From NCBI GenBank assembly GCA_024405875.1, contig JAKSOA010000008.1:25513-89512 (forward strand): a stretch of 64,000 bases of DNA. Direction: 5' to 3'. The stretch comes from Paludibacteraceae bacterium (GTDB taxonomy: Bacteria; Bacteroidota; Bacteroidia; Bacteroidales; Paludibacteraceae). Each line of letters starts with the position of its first letter. The stretch's first letter is position 1. The notes beneath the pieces were generated by a model. That model saw only the letters and a program-made list of their open reading frames with translations. It did not search any database and was not told the origin of the DNA. Positions 1 through 8,290 of this stretch are shown here, piece after piece. Position numbers and translations under genes: made by a program.

Positions 1-2
1 CG

Positions 3-938
3 ACCTGTGTACTTAGTTTCAGTATCGGCTCCGCTATGGGCTGTGTTGTAGCCATTGCACCTATTGCCGTTCCGCTGGCTCGTATGTACGGATTGGACGA
101 AGCCATATTGTCAGCAGCGGTTGTAGGCGGTTCTATGTTTGGAGATAACCTGAGTATTATATCTGATACCTCCATTGCCGCCAGCCGTTATACTGGTTGC
201 ACCCCAAAAGATAAATTCCAACATAACTGGCCCGTAGCCGTACCAGCGGCAATAATAACTGCTCTCATCTATCTGCTTATTGGGTTGAATGTTACTGGGG
301 CTGAAACTGTAGCCAAACCGTTTGATTGGGTTATGCTTATGCCGTATGCGGTTGTTATTGTAACGGCTATATGCGGTTTGAATGTGTTGCTGGTACTGCT
401 GTTAGGTGCATTAGTGGCTTTGGGAATAGGGTGCTGGCAAGGTGCTTTCACTGCCACTATTGGAACACGGATATGGTCTGACGGTCTTACCAGTTCCGGA
501 GGTTTCTGCCTGTTTATTCTTATGGCGGCGGGACTGGTTGCTATTATCCAACGAATCGGCGGTATCTCGTATGTATCGCGTCTCATAGAGCAGGAGGTTC
601 ACTCCCGTAAAGGTGCCAATATTGCCACTGCAATTGCTTCAGGTTTATTGACATCAGGTATAGCGGTGAATACTGTAGCCATCATTGCCACTTCCAGTAT
701 AGGTGTGCGTTTTGCTGATAAGTATGGCATCTCCCGTGGTAAGATTGCATCTATCCTTGATATGTCGTCTTGTTGTGTTCAAGGAATTCTTCCATACGGT
801 ATGCATCTTATTGCGGTTGCCGCATTGGCGAGCATCAATCCATTGAGAATAATACCGTGGATGCTATATCCGTTCATTCTCTTTATTGGTGTTATTATCT
901 ACTGCTTCCTTCCGGAGAGAAAAGCAAAGGTCAGATAA
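3..938 (+). CDS. nhaC: Na+/H+ antiporter, NhaC family (5' end outside window)
   Basis: The reading frame is open from base 3, so the gene starts before the window; 312 codons including the stop are visible. The protein is strongly hydrophobic with about seven membrane segments. A glycine-rich stretch, VVGGSMFGDNLSIISDTSIA, lies at codons 40-60 of the visible part and matches the conserved GDxxSPLSDTT-like core of NhaC antiporters, which exchange Na+ for H+ across the inner membrane. The C-terminus is short and basic (PERKAKVR). The stop lies only six bases from the stop of the convergent porin gene, with no terminator between them. Substrate (Na+/H+ or a malate/lactate variant) cannot be decided from this fragment. 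Confidence 0.85.
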   Translation, partial: TCVLSFSIGSAMGCVVAIAPIAVPLARMYGLDEAILSAAVVGGSMFGDNLSIISDTSIAASRYTGCTPKDKFQHNWPVAVPAAIITALIYLLIGLNVTGAETVAKPFDWVMLMPYAVVIVTAICGLNVLLVLLLGALVALGIGCWQGAFTATIGTRIWSDGLTSSGGFCLFILMAAGLVAIIQRIGGISYVSRLIEQEVHSRKGANIATAIASGLLTSGIAVNTVAIIATSSIGVRFADKYGISRGKIASILDMSSCCVQGILPYGMHLIAVAALASINPLRIIPWMLYPFILFIGVIIYCFLPERKAKVR

Positions 939-944
939 CTCTAA

Positions 945-2288
945 TCACCACGCATACTGGAACATTGCAAGCACACGGTGGTTCCCTACCCAATGAAGGT
1001 TCTGTGTGGCAACGCCGTAGTTATTGATGTCTGTTCCATACTGTGCGGCGGTGTAGTGGTATTCAACGCCGAACAAGAAGTTTCCAAGATGCACTTTAAA
1101 TGAGGGAATTATACGCCAGGCTTGTGTAAGTCCCGGAGAGCAATTCGGATTTACATACAGGTGCTCAGTGTCAACCAGAGGGTCTATAGTGCCGAAATTC
1201 TTGAAATAACCTCCAAAAACAGAGCCTATATATTTATTTCCGTACTGAACATACGCCCAAGTTGAACTGCTCTGCATTGGAGTATATTGCCAACTACCAT
1301 CGGGGTTTATTTTAGAGACTCCGTAACCACTCATAAGATTTATATGCTCCCCTGCCTGTCCGTATGCCGTTTTAGCACTGACAACCAAATCCTTATATCT
1401 GTATTCAAGGAACAGATACGGGACAAAAGTGGTTATGCGGTCTTTAACAATCACTTCCACGCCCTTTTCATCAAGACCTGTCTTGCGTGGTCTGATACTC
1501 AGCACATTAAGCCCCGCACGCCCCACAAAACCCTTATGCGAGTATGTGAATGCCATAAACGCCTCAGGAGTAAGAGAGTTCATCTGATACTCACGTGATA
1601 CCCCGTTAGGTCCTGTTGAAGAGTATTGGAATTGAGCCAGCAATGAACCGGTCAGTGTGAACCTCTTGTCAAATGTGGCGTCAAATGTTATCTGCGGAGA
1701 GCGGTTTGAGAGGTCAAACGGTGAGCCTGTCTCAAAACTCATTATATCTGCATAACCTGTTGATATAGGGTGCCAAGTCTGCCCCATAAGCAGTTGCAGG
1801 TCTGCTTTTTTGCCACCTGCTATAGGTTGCTCCAACCACGACATTGTGAAGTAGGCGTGACGCAGCCTCAACGCTACTGCGGCTGTACCCGCCACTGAGA
1901 ATGCGAAATCAGCCTCAATCTTTGCCGCAAAATGGGTTTGTTTATATCTGTAGCCTGTGACAAAGAGCCCCAATCGTGTGACAATACAGAGATAACGGAA
2001 TTCAGGAGTGGCGTTCAAATCCTGCCCGTATTCATTTGGTTTAATATCCTTTGGCACAAAATAATAGAGTCCCTGTATGGGTGCGAATCCCTGACGGCTA
2101 TCGTATGTCAGATAGTCACGCACAAATCCATAAAACTTGAAATGGGCGTTCCACTCCTCTCTGATACGCTCTCTTTTGGCGGCTTTTTGAGCGGCCTTTA
2201 TACTATCATTGACAGCCTCCTCTGACGCAGAAACAAACAAAGAGCCTCCAAAGACAAGGCACAACAGAAGTAACAGTCTAAATCTCAT
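945..2288 (-). CDS. Outer-membrane beta-barrel porin, DcaP-like
   Basis: 447 residues with a clear signal peptide (cleavage near VSASEE, residue 22), then a short charged linker (KAAQKAAKRERIREEW) and an all-beta region with alternating aromatic and small residues ending in ...AMFQYAW. A C-terminal aromatic residue is the usual recognition signal for the barrel assembly machinery. Motifs such as GQTWHP, YGFVRDYLTYDSR and SPQITFDATF resemble DcaP-type porins that are widespread in Bacteroidales. The likely role is passive uptake of a small anionic solute across the outer membrane, but the substrate is unknown. It is divergent from the lipid kinase gene and shares a compact overlapping promoter region with it. 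Confidence 0.7.
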   Translation of the reverse strand: MRFRLLLLLCLVFGGSLFVSASEEAVNDSIKAAQKAAKRERIREEWNAHFKFYGFVRDYLTYDSRQGFAPIQGLYYFVPKDIKPNEYGQDLNATPEFRYLCIVTRLGLFVTGYRYKQTHFAAKIEADFAFSVAGTAAVALRLRHAYFTMSWLEQPIAGGKKADLQLLMGQTWHPISTGYADIMSFETGSPFDLSNRSPQITFDATFDKRFTLTGSLLAQFQYSSTGPNGVSREYQMNSLTPEAFMAFTYSHKGFVGRAGLNVLSIRPRKTGLDEKGVEVIVKDRITTFVPYLFLEYRYKDLVVSAKTAYGQAGEHINLMSGYGVSKINPDGSWQYTPMQSSSTWAYVQYGNKYIGSVFGGYFKNFGTIDPLVDTEHLYVNPNCSPGLTQAWRIIPSFKVHLGNFLFGVEYHYTAAQYGTDINNYGVATQNLHWVGNHRVLAMFQYAW

Positions 2289-2308
2289 ACGTTTATAAAT
2301 TTGAGTTG

Positions 2309-2336
2309 CAAAGTTATAAAAAATTGAGTAATTTTG
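2309..2336. promoter_or_regulatory. Divergent Bacteroidetes-type promoters for porin and lipid kinase
   Basis: TAATTTTG at 2329-2336 (+) fits the TAnnTTTG -7 box, with TTG at 2306-2308 twenty bases upstream. TAACTTTG on the minus strand (bases 2316-2309) serves the porin gene. The two -7 boxes lie within 28 bases, so the promoters overlap. The plus-strand box also shows that the kinase must start at 2361, because the earlier in-frame codon at 2334 lies inside the -7 box. Confidence 0.65.
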
Positions 2337-2360
2337 AAACTTGTTTTTGAGTCAGAAAAT

Positions 2361-3293
2361 ATGAAAAAAGATACACTGATGTTCATAATCAACCCCGCCT
2401 CAGGAGGATACAAGGAGTCTGTTTGGGAGGAGTTGGTAGTACTTATGGACAAAAATGACAAAGAGTTCTCTTACTACAAGACAAAGTGCATTGGAGACGC
2501 CACTCGCAAAGTTCAGGATTTCATTAAAGATGGCTACCGTCACTTTGTAGGCATCGGGGGAGACGGAACCATAAGTGAGATAGCCAACGGATTTATGATG
2601 CAGAACTATGTTGATTATGATGAACTTACACTTAGCGCAATATCATCAGGCACAGGCAATGACTGGGTACGCAATTATGGACAGAGCAGTGACTTGTCTG
2701 TGGCGTTGATGAATATTCTTAACGCTCCTGTCCGCACGCAGGACATAGGACTAATACACTACTATGAGAACGGTGAGCACAGACGCAAGTATTTTCTGAA
2801 TGCGGCGGGGTTTGGATTTGACTCCCAAATAATCAAGTCAACAAAGCAGATGACGGCATCACAACGAGGGCACAAGATGACCTATCTCTACACCCTGCTC
2901 AAGTGTCTGCTCTCAAGCAAAAAAATCAACTTTAAGATTACCTCTGAGAAAGTGGGATTCATAATAAATGAGAAGACGCTATCAATAAGCGTAGGTAACG
3001 GCAAATACACTGGCGGTGGAATGATTCAGACCCCCGATGCTGACAACTCTGATGGTTTCCTGGACACTGCTGTATATGGCGACATTAAGAAATTTTTTGT
3101 TATAAAAAATGTAAATCGTCTGTATGACGGAACCATAAAAGAGGCGAAAAACACTCATATATATCACTTCCGCTCCAAAGAGGTGAACATTGAGGCGCCT
3201 GTACAGACTATATGTGAGATTGACGGAGAGCTGATAGGAACAGGTCCATACAACATTGAAATAATCAAAGGTGCGCTTAGAGTACGTATGTAA
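2361..3293 (+). CDS. Diacylglycerol kinase family lipid kinase (YegS/BmrU type)
   Basis: 310 residues from the ATG at 2361. An N-terminal FIINPASGG motif and a GGDGT nucleotide-binding loop (GIGGDGTISEIANG, about residue 65) define the DAGK catalytic fold. SSGTGNDW replaces the more usual PxGTGNDF motif. The C-terminal half is the beta-sandwich domain, with IDGE near the end (CEIDGELIG). Such enzymes phosphorylate diacylglycerol or a sphingoid or related lipid at the membrane, recycling lipids left by headgroup transfer. Because Bacteroidales make sphingolipids, a sphingosine- or ceramide-kinase role is possible but not shown. It is monocistronic and is followed by a hairpin. Confidence 0.88.
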   Translation: MKKDTLMFIINPASGGYKESVWEELVVLMDKNDKEFSYYKTKCIGDATRKVQDFIKDGYRHFVGIGGDGTISEIANGFMMQNYVDYDELTLSAISSGTGNDWVRNYGQSSDLSVALMNILNAPVRTQDIGLIHYYENGEHRRKYFLNAAGFGFDSQIIKSTKQMTASQRGHKMTYLYTLLKCLLSSKKINFKITSEKVGFIINEKTLSISVGNGKYTGGGMIQTPDADNSDGFLDTAVYGDIKKFFVIKNVNRLYDGTIKEAKNTHIYHFRSKEVNIEAPVQTICEIDGELIGTGPYNIEIIKGALRVRM

Positions 3294-3300
3294 AAAGGAT

Positions 3301-3334
3301 ACCGGCATTGTCCAACGCCTTGAACAATGCCGGT
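3301..3334. terminator. Hairpin after the lipid kinase gene
   Basis: Perfect 11-base stem, ACCGGCATTGT (3301-3311) with ACAATGCCGGT (3324-3334), and a 12-base loop. The T-run (CCTTTTT) lies on the minus-strand side, so the terminator polarity is ambiguous. By position it most likely ends the kinase transcript. Confidence 0.6.
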
Positions 3335-3415
3335 CTTATGAAAAAAAACATTACTTATTAATCATCGGCAAATATAGAGGTTTTTAGGAATACCTTCATA
3401 GTCCTTCCAATACTT

Positions 3416-3460
3416 TTTGTTGTCATATAATAAAAATTTGTTGTCATTTTAAAATGACAA
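3416..3460. promoter_or_regulatory. Operator-like repeats upstream of the AraC-type gene
   Basis: TTTGTTGTCAT occurs at 3416-3426 and again at 3437-3447, exactly 21 bases (two helical turns) apart. The second copy forms the left arm of a perfect 20-base palindrome, TTGTCATTTTAAAATGACAA (3441-3460). Direct repeats plus a palindrome about 20 bases before the start of a regulator gene are typical of autoregulatory binding sites. Confidence 0.5.
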
Positions 3461-3481
3461 TGGAAAACAGATAATACATTA

Positions 3482-4660
3482 ATGAGCGGATTTGCTATTT
3501 TTCTACTTCTTTTTCCTCTGATAGGCGTTCTTGTGCTATCAATACCTATGGTTGCTAAGTTTGACTGGGACATTCCTGTCTATAAAAAGATATTCATAGC
3601 CACCGCATTTCTTATAGCGGCGTCATTCACTGTAAGGACATTCCTGATTTTTGATAATGAGGATTACGATAACAAACTTACACTTGTCTATATTGATAAT
3701 TTCCTGACACTTAGTGTAATACCATTCCTATATTGGTTTGTTAAATCCATAACTGTCGAGCATCAGAAATTCTCTTGTAAAAACTATTTACACTTCCTGC
3801 CAGCCCTGATACTGGGAACGGCTGTTATTATTTTGGGATAGGGCCTCAGAGAGAACCACTCTGCATACGAACTTCTCTCTCCACAATCACCGTTGCAAAA
3901 GTCATCAATGGAATGGTGGTTCTACTTCTGCAACACAAAACTTATGGACATAGTGCTGATAGTGCAGATTTCATACACTGCCGCAGTGGCTATAATCCAT
4001 ATAGACAGATTCCGTCGTGACGCAAAAAAATACTATTCAGAACTTTGTGAGAGCGGATATATGCACTTTCTGCGCATTCTTATACTCGTAGTGTTGTTTG
4101 TACTACTCTACTCCACTAAAATCCTGGCAAAAAAATATATGAACTACGCTCCTGAGATAGCGGTCACTTTCAGTGTATGCTGCACAGTGGTGGTATATAT
4201 GCTTTTCCGGAGTGTGAACAAAATAGAGTTCTACGCTGACAAGATTACCTTAACCAAGGAGTCTTTGTCAATGAACTACGATGACCCGCAGGAAGAGTCT
4301 GAGCAAGAGATATCGTCAGAACTTGAAAGCATCAGGGAGGCACTTGAGAAGTGGGGCAATGACCCGTCAAAGCCATATCTGAAACAGGGAATATCACTTG
4401 AGGATTTGTCAAAGGAGATTGGATTCAGCGGGAAAGATGTCTCAACGTATCTTAACAAGGTGGAGAACCAGACTTTCTTCATATTCATAGCAAAACTTAG
4501 AGCAAAAGAGGCTAAAGAACTGCTACTCTCTTCAGAGAACTACTCACTTACATATATTGCCCTTGAATGCGGATTCTCTGACGCACCTAACTTCAGCCGC
4601 AGTTTCAAGAATATAGAGGGTATGACACCTGGTGCTTGGAGATTATTGCACAAAAAATAA
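3482..4660 (+). pseudogene. AraC-family membrane regulator interrupted by an in-frame TAG
   Basis: Two open stretches in the same frame are separated by one amber codon at 3839-3841. Read through, they give one protein of about 392 residues: five to seven hydrophobic segments (residues 1-250), a charged linker (about 255-290), then a C-terminal AraC/XylS double helix-turn-helix ending FSDAPNFSRSFKNIEGMTPGAWR. This is the common Bacteroidetes layout of a membrane sensor fused to an AraC output domain. No frameshift is involved. TAG is used as an ordinary stop elsewhere in the window (the btuG gene and the GH13 gene ending at 32078), so recoding is unlikely. The gene is probably recently inactivated, or the base is a sequence error. 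A TTG at 3893 could restart the C-terminal part (255 residues), keeping the DNA-binding half. The next locus, btuG/btuB, is not an obvious target. Confidence 0.75.
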
Positions 4661-4662
4661 AT

Positions 4663-4693
4663 TTTGCCATTATCAATTTTACCATTAACTTTG
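4663..4693 (+). promoter_or_regulatory. Promoter of the cobalamin riboswitch operon
   Basis: TTTG at 4663-4666, a 19-base spacer and TAACTTTG at 4686-4693. Transcription would begin close to the first riboswitch helix. Confidence 0.7.
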
Positions 4694-4700
4694 CGACAAG

Positions 4701-4888
4701 AATTTAGGCTAAGGGAATCAGGTGGAAATCCTGAACAGACCCGCTGCTGTAAGGCCTGAGTCCGTCTGTACGGACTTTAAAACTCTCTTTACCACACTTG
4801 CCACTGAGCCGTAAGGTTTGGGAAGGCTGAAGGAGGGAGGCTAAGTCAGAAGACCTGCCTTATGTTCTTGCGGGGGAGCGTTCCCCGG
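4701..4888 (+). promoter_or_regulatory. Cobalamin (B12) riboswitch
   Basis: The conserved core is clear: AAGGGAATCAGGTG (4711-4724), GAACAGACCCGCTGCTGTAA (4733-4752), the GCCACTG loop element (4800-4806) and AGTCAGAAGACCTGCC (4844-4859). A GC-rich hairpin, CGGGG (4871-4875) with CCCCG (4883-4887), follows and could be the expression platform or the kissing-loop partner. It precedes the btuG/btuB pair, so adenosylcobalamin or a related corrinoid is expected to switch the operon off. Confidence 0.95.
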
Positions 4889-4961
4889 TATCCGATTGTT
4901 TAACTGTCCTCGTGGAATAGGACAACAGACAGAGAGGCTCCTGATTTTCCTCAATTTTATT

Positions 4962-6053
4962 ATGAAAGCAAACAGACTTTCTATTTTTGCGTTATCGGCA
5001 CTTATAGTGCTAAGTTTTTCATCGTGTAGAAAAGATGAACCTAAAGCCCCTGAAGAACCTAAGGTTCCTGAAGATGTTATTCTTAAAACGGGCTTTTACG
5101 TTCTTAATCAAGGTGCTATGGGGACAAACAAGGCATCGCTTGACTGCTTTGACTATGTTAACGGCACTTACAAGAACAATGTTTTTGACCCGTCAGTAAC
5201 CCTTGGTCTTGGAGACACCGGCAATGACGCCAAGGTTTACGGAGGCAAGTTGTACATTACCGTTAACGGTTCCAATTTAGTGGAGGTGGCGGACGCCTCT
5301 ACCGCCAAACATTTGGCTTCAATAACCATAAACGGTTGCCGTTATGTTAATTTCTACAACGGCAAGGTATATGTGACATCTTATAACGGATTTAATAACG
5401 GCTATGTATCTGAGATAGACACTACAAGCCTTACTGTTACCCGTAAGTGTACTGTTAGCGTCTGCCCTGAGGAGATGGCATTTGCCGGCACTAAAATGTA
5501 TGTGGCACACGTGGGCGATTATGACCACGGATACAGTAAGAAACTCTCTGTAATAGATATGAGCACATTTACGGAGACCAAACAGATAGATGTTGCCTTA
5601 AATATGTCAAAAGTACGTCCTACAGCCGATGGCAAACTACTTATCAACTCTCTTGGCAATTACTATGATGTATCTGGAAGTTTGGTTGTCTTTGACCCTA
5701 TGTCAGAAACAGTGGTTAAGAGTTTTGATATTCCCGTATATGGATTGGATATCTATAATGGTAAGTGCTACTGCTTTACACAAGAGTATGATGAATCTTG
5801 GAACACCACATACAGGTTCTATACCATTGATTTGGCTACATACGCTTTAGGTGGTTCTCCCATAACAGACGGAACTGAGAAAGAGATGCAAAATCCAAGT
5901 AACATTGCCATAGATTCCAGAAACGGTAATTTCTATATCTGTGATGCGGCAGATTATGTAACACCCGGTACCGTTACCTGCTATAATTCAGAAGGAAAAA
6001 AGCAGTGGACTAAAACTGCGGGGGATATTCCATATGCTATTGCGTTTAAATAG
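4962..6053 (+). CDS. btuG: Surface cobalamin-binding lipoprotein, BtuG-like beta-propeller
   Basis: 363 residues from the ATG at 4962. A signal peptide with lipobox FSSC places the lipid-bearing cysteine at residue 22, followed by a charged, proline-rich tether (KDEPKAPEEPKVPED). The rest is repeated beta-blades with YVxNQG, DxxT and KIYVT-like elements typical of YncE/DUF5074 seven-bladed propellers. In Bacteroides, BtuG is a surface lipoprotein that binds cobalamin with very high affinity and caps BtuB. The position directly behind a cobalamin riboswitch and in front of a TonB-dependent receptor supports that role. An upstream in-frame start at 4896 is rejected because it would put the signal peptide inside the protein. 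Confidence 0.85.
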   Translation: MKANRLSIFALSALIVLSFSSCRKDEPKAPEEPKVPEDVILKTGFYVLNQGAMGTNKASLDCFDYVNGTYKNNVFDPSVTLGLGDTGNDAKVYGGKLYITVNGSNLVEVADASTAKHLASITINGCRYVNFYNGKVYVTSYNGFNNGYVSEIDTTSLTVTRKCTVSVCPEEMAFAGTKMYVAHVGDYDHGYSKKLSVIDMSTFTETKQIDVALNMSKVRPTADGKLLINSLGNYYDVSGSLVVFDPMSETVVKSFDIPVYGLDIYNGKCYCFTQEYDESWNTTYRFYTIDLATYALGGSPITDGTEKEMQNPSNIAIDSRNGNFYICDAADYVTPGTVTCYNSEGKKQWTKTAGDIPYAIAFK

Positions 6054-6115
6054 TTGACAGTTGATAGTTGACAGTTGACAGTGCCCCACCTAACTGTCCA
6101 CTGTCCACTGTCCAC
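6054..6115 (+). repeat. Heptamer tandem repeats between btuG and btuB
   Basis: Four seven-base units (TTGACAG, TTGATAG, TTGACAG, TTGACAG) occupy 6054-6081. Three TGTCCAC units occupy 6095-6115. The two arrays are close to inverted copies of each other and could form a hairpin. The array starts right after the btuG stop and ends ten bases before the btuB start. Confidence 0.85.
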
Positions 6116-6125
6116 TAAAATAATA

Positions 6126-8132
6126 ATGTCCCCTAAAATCTACATATTACTGTTTCTCTTGATTTCCCCACTGACATTGTGGAGTGCGGAGATAGACACC
6201 ACTAAGGTGTATGAACTGCAGGAGGTGTGTTTCTCACCAAAGAGAATACGCAGGGATATTGTGCCGTTCCAGCGTATGGATTCAACGGTAATAGAGAACC
6301 TTGGCTGTCAGAGTGTGGCTGACGCCATAAGGTTTTTCTCCGGAGTGCAGATTAAGGATTATGGCGGAGTTGGAGGCATAAAGACCATAAATGTACGCTC
6401 TATGGGAACAAACCAGATGGGCGTGTTCTATGACGGCATTCAACTTGGAAACGCACAAAACGGACAAGTGGATTTAGGACGGTTCTCACTTGACAACATA
6501 GAGGCAATAGACCTTTATAACGGACAAAAGGGAGACGGACTGCAATGTGCAAAAGACTACGGGGCGGCAGGAACCATATACATAACAACTAAAAAGCCTT
6601 CATTTAGCAATGGCAAAGACTACACTGTTGATGTTAAGATGAAGGCAGGCAGTTTTGGTCTTGCAAATCCCAGCATTACCTACAGCCAAAAATTGGGAAA
6701 GTCCGTAATACTTACCCTTAGTGCTGAATACACCTACTCAAACGGCAAATACAAATTCCGTTACAAAAAGACCGCCCCTGACGGCACCACCCTATATGAC
6801 ACCACAGCCATAAGGCAGAATGCTGATATTCAGGCGGTAAGGACAGAGGCGGCACTATTTGGCTCAGTAAAAAACGGAGAGTGGAATGCAAAAGTATATA
6901 ATTACTATTCAGACAGGGGATTGCCAGGCTACATAGCCCGTAATGTCTTCTCTCACTCCCAACGCCAATGGGATGACAACTTTTTTGCTCAGGCTTCATA
7001 TAAGCAAACATACATTGACGGCAAACTAAGTTTTCAGGCAAAAGCAAAATACGCCTACGATTACACCCGCTATCTTGACCCCGACTCCACCCACTTTCAG
7101 GTTGATAATTCCTACAGACAGCAGGAGGCGTATCTGTCAGGGGCGTTGAACTACAAGATATTCAGTTGGTGGGATATATCACTTGCCACAGATTTTCAAT
7201 ACAATTATCTCGACTCTGACATAAAGAACTTTGCATATCCCTCCCGATACACAGAATTAGTGGCGCTTGCCACCACCTTCCGTCACCCGAATGTAAAATT
7301 TCAGGCAAGTGTACTTGGCAATTTTGTGCAGGATAATGTAAAAAACGGTGCCACATCCAAGCCATACAATGTGTTCACACCTACAGCACTGCTAACCGTA
7401 AGGCCTGTGGCAAAAGTGGCGTTTGACATTAGGGCGTTTTATAAAAGGGCGTTCCGTATGCCTACATTCAATGATTTGTACTATGCCACAGTAGGAAGCA
7501 CATCTCTGAGACCAGAGTATGTTGACCAATATGACGTAGGTCTTTCATATCAGTACTCAAAGCCTGCCGATATATTCAATAACTTTGCGGTGCAGATTGA
7601 CGGCTATCATAACAGAGTAAAAGACAAGATTGTGGCTATTCCCGCCGCAAATCCGTTCCGTTGGCAAATGAAGAATTACGGGAATGTAAGCGTAACAGGG
7701 GTTGACGTATCGGTTGATATGGGATTGCAGTGGTGTAGATATTGGAATCTCGGACTTAGGCTCGCCTATTCATATCAGGTGGCGGCAGACCAAAGTTTTG
7801 ACAAATCAAGTCCTTATTATGGCGGTCAGTTGCCTTATTCCCCTTGGCACAGCGGCTCAGCCATTCTTAATATTGCATGGAAGAACCTTGAACTCACCTA
7901 CAGTTTCATTTATACGGGAGAGCGATACACATCTTCCGCAAACATTCCTGTAAATTATGTGGAGCCTTGGCAAACAAATGATGTGGCTGTCTCATACACC
8001 CACCCTTTCAAGGCGTGGAAACTGCGCACATCAGTGCAAGTGAACAATATTGCAAATCAGCAGTATGAGGTTGTAAGGGGGTACCCTATGCCGGGCACAA
8101 ACTTCAGAGTTATTGTTGGCGCTACGTTCTGA
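6126..8132 (+). CDS. btuB: TonB-dependent cobalamin receptor, BtuB-like
   Basis: 668 residues from the ATG at 6126. The signal peptide ends near LWSAEID, followed by a TonB-box-like YELQEVCFS segment. A plug domain follows (RFFSGVQIKDYGGVGGIKTI, SMGTNQMGVFYDGI, GAAGTIYITT), then a 22-strand-type barrel ending in ...FRVIVGATF. Receptors of this family use the proton motive force through TonB to import corrinoids. Cotranscription with btuG under a cobalamin riboswitch supports vitamin B12 or a related corrinoid as the substrate. The inner-membrane transporter genes (btuFCD) are not in this window. The start at 6126 is preferred over 6075, because the longer form would begin inside the heptamer repeat array and lack a proper signal peptide. 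Confidence 0.88.
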   Translation: MSPKIYILLFLLISPLTLWSAEIDTTKVYELQEVCFSPKRIRRDIVPFQRMDSTVIENLGCQSVADAIRFFSGVQIKDYGGVGGIKTINVRSMGTNQMGVFYDGIQLGNAQNGQVDLGRFSLDNIEAIDLYNGQKGDGLQCAKDYGAAGTIYITTKKPSFSNGKDYTVDVKMKAGSFGLANPSITYSQKLGKSVILTLSAEYTYSNGKYKFRYKKTAPDGTTLYDTTAIRQNADIQAVRTEAALFGSVKNGEWNAKVYNYYSDRGLPGYIARNVFSHSQRQWDDNFFAQASYKQTYIDGKLSFQAKAKYAYDYTRYLDPDSTHFQVDNSYRQQEAYLSGALNYKIFSWWDISLATDFQYNYLDSDIKNFAYPSRYTELVALATTFRHPNVKFQASVLGNFVQDNVKNGATSKPYNVFTPTALLTVRPVAKVAFDIRAFYKRAFRMPTFNDLYYATVGSTSLRPEYVDQYDVGLSYQYSKPADIFNNFAVQIDGYHNRVKDKIVAIPAANPFRWQMKNYGNVSVTGVDVSVDMGLQWCRYWNLGLRLAYSYQVAADQSFDKSSPYYGGQLPYSPWHSGSAILNIAWKNLELTYSFIYTGERYTSSANIPVNYVEPWQTNDVAVSYTHPFKAWKLRTSVQVNNIANQQYEVVRGYPMPGTNFRVIVGATF

Positions 8133-8177
8133 ATATTATAAGTGGATGTTGGGCATATAATCAGTTTTTAAAACAAT

Positions 8178-8210
8178 GGGTCAAAGGAGCGGTTATTGCT
8201 CCCTTGACCC
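8178..8210. terminator. Terminator hairpin between btuB and the convergent lipoprotein gene
   Basis: GGGTCAA-AGGAGC (8178-8190) pairs with GCTCCC-TTGACCC (8198-8210) around a short loop. It lies in the 158-base convergent gap and could serve both strands. Confidence 0.65.
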
Positions 8211-8226
8211 GTTGTAGAATGTCATC

Positions 8227-8279
8227 TTAAGCATACACCTTCGTCATATCGAACGAAGTGAGATATCTTTAGATGACGG
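8227..8279. repeat. Dispersed palindromic repeat, GTCAT...ATGAC type
   Basis: The segment CGTCATATCGAACGAAGTG...GATATCTTTAGATGACGG has self-complementary ends and resembles short dispersed repeats common between bacterial genes. It is related in style, not identical, to the copies at 9925, 10243 and 40945. Confidence 0.45.
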
Positions 8280-8290
8280 GTGGGAATGCG

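Noticed and set aside
2982-3308. 108-codon minus-strand open frame over the lipid kinase
   Set aside because: It is antisense to the well-supported C-terminal domain of the kinase and has no signature of its own.
3839-3841. Amber codon recoding (TAG read as an amino acid)
   Set aside because: Other intact genes in the window (ending at 6053 and 32078) use TAG as their stop, so genome-wide recoding is excluded; a nonsense mutation or sequence error is simpler.
8227-8279. Regulatory palindrome for btuB or the lipoprotein gene
   Set aside because: It lies downstream of both convergent genes and resembles generic dispersed repeats, so a control role is unlikely.
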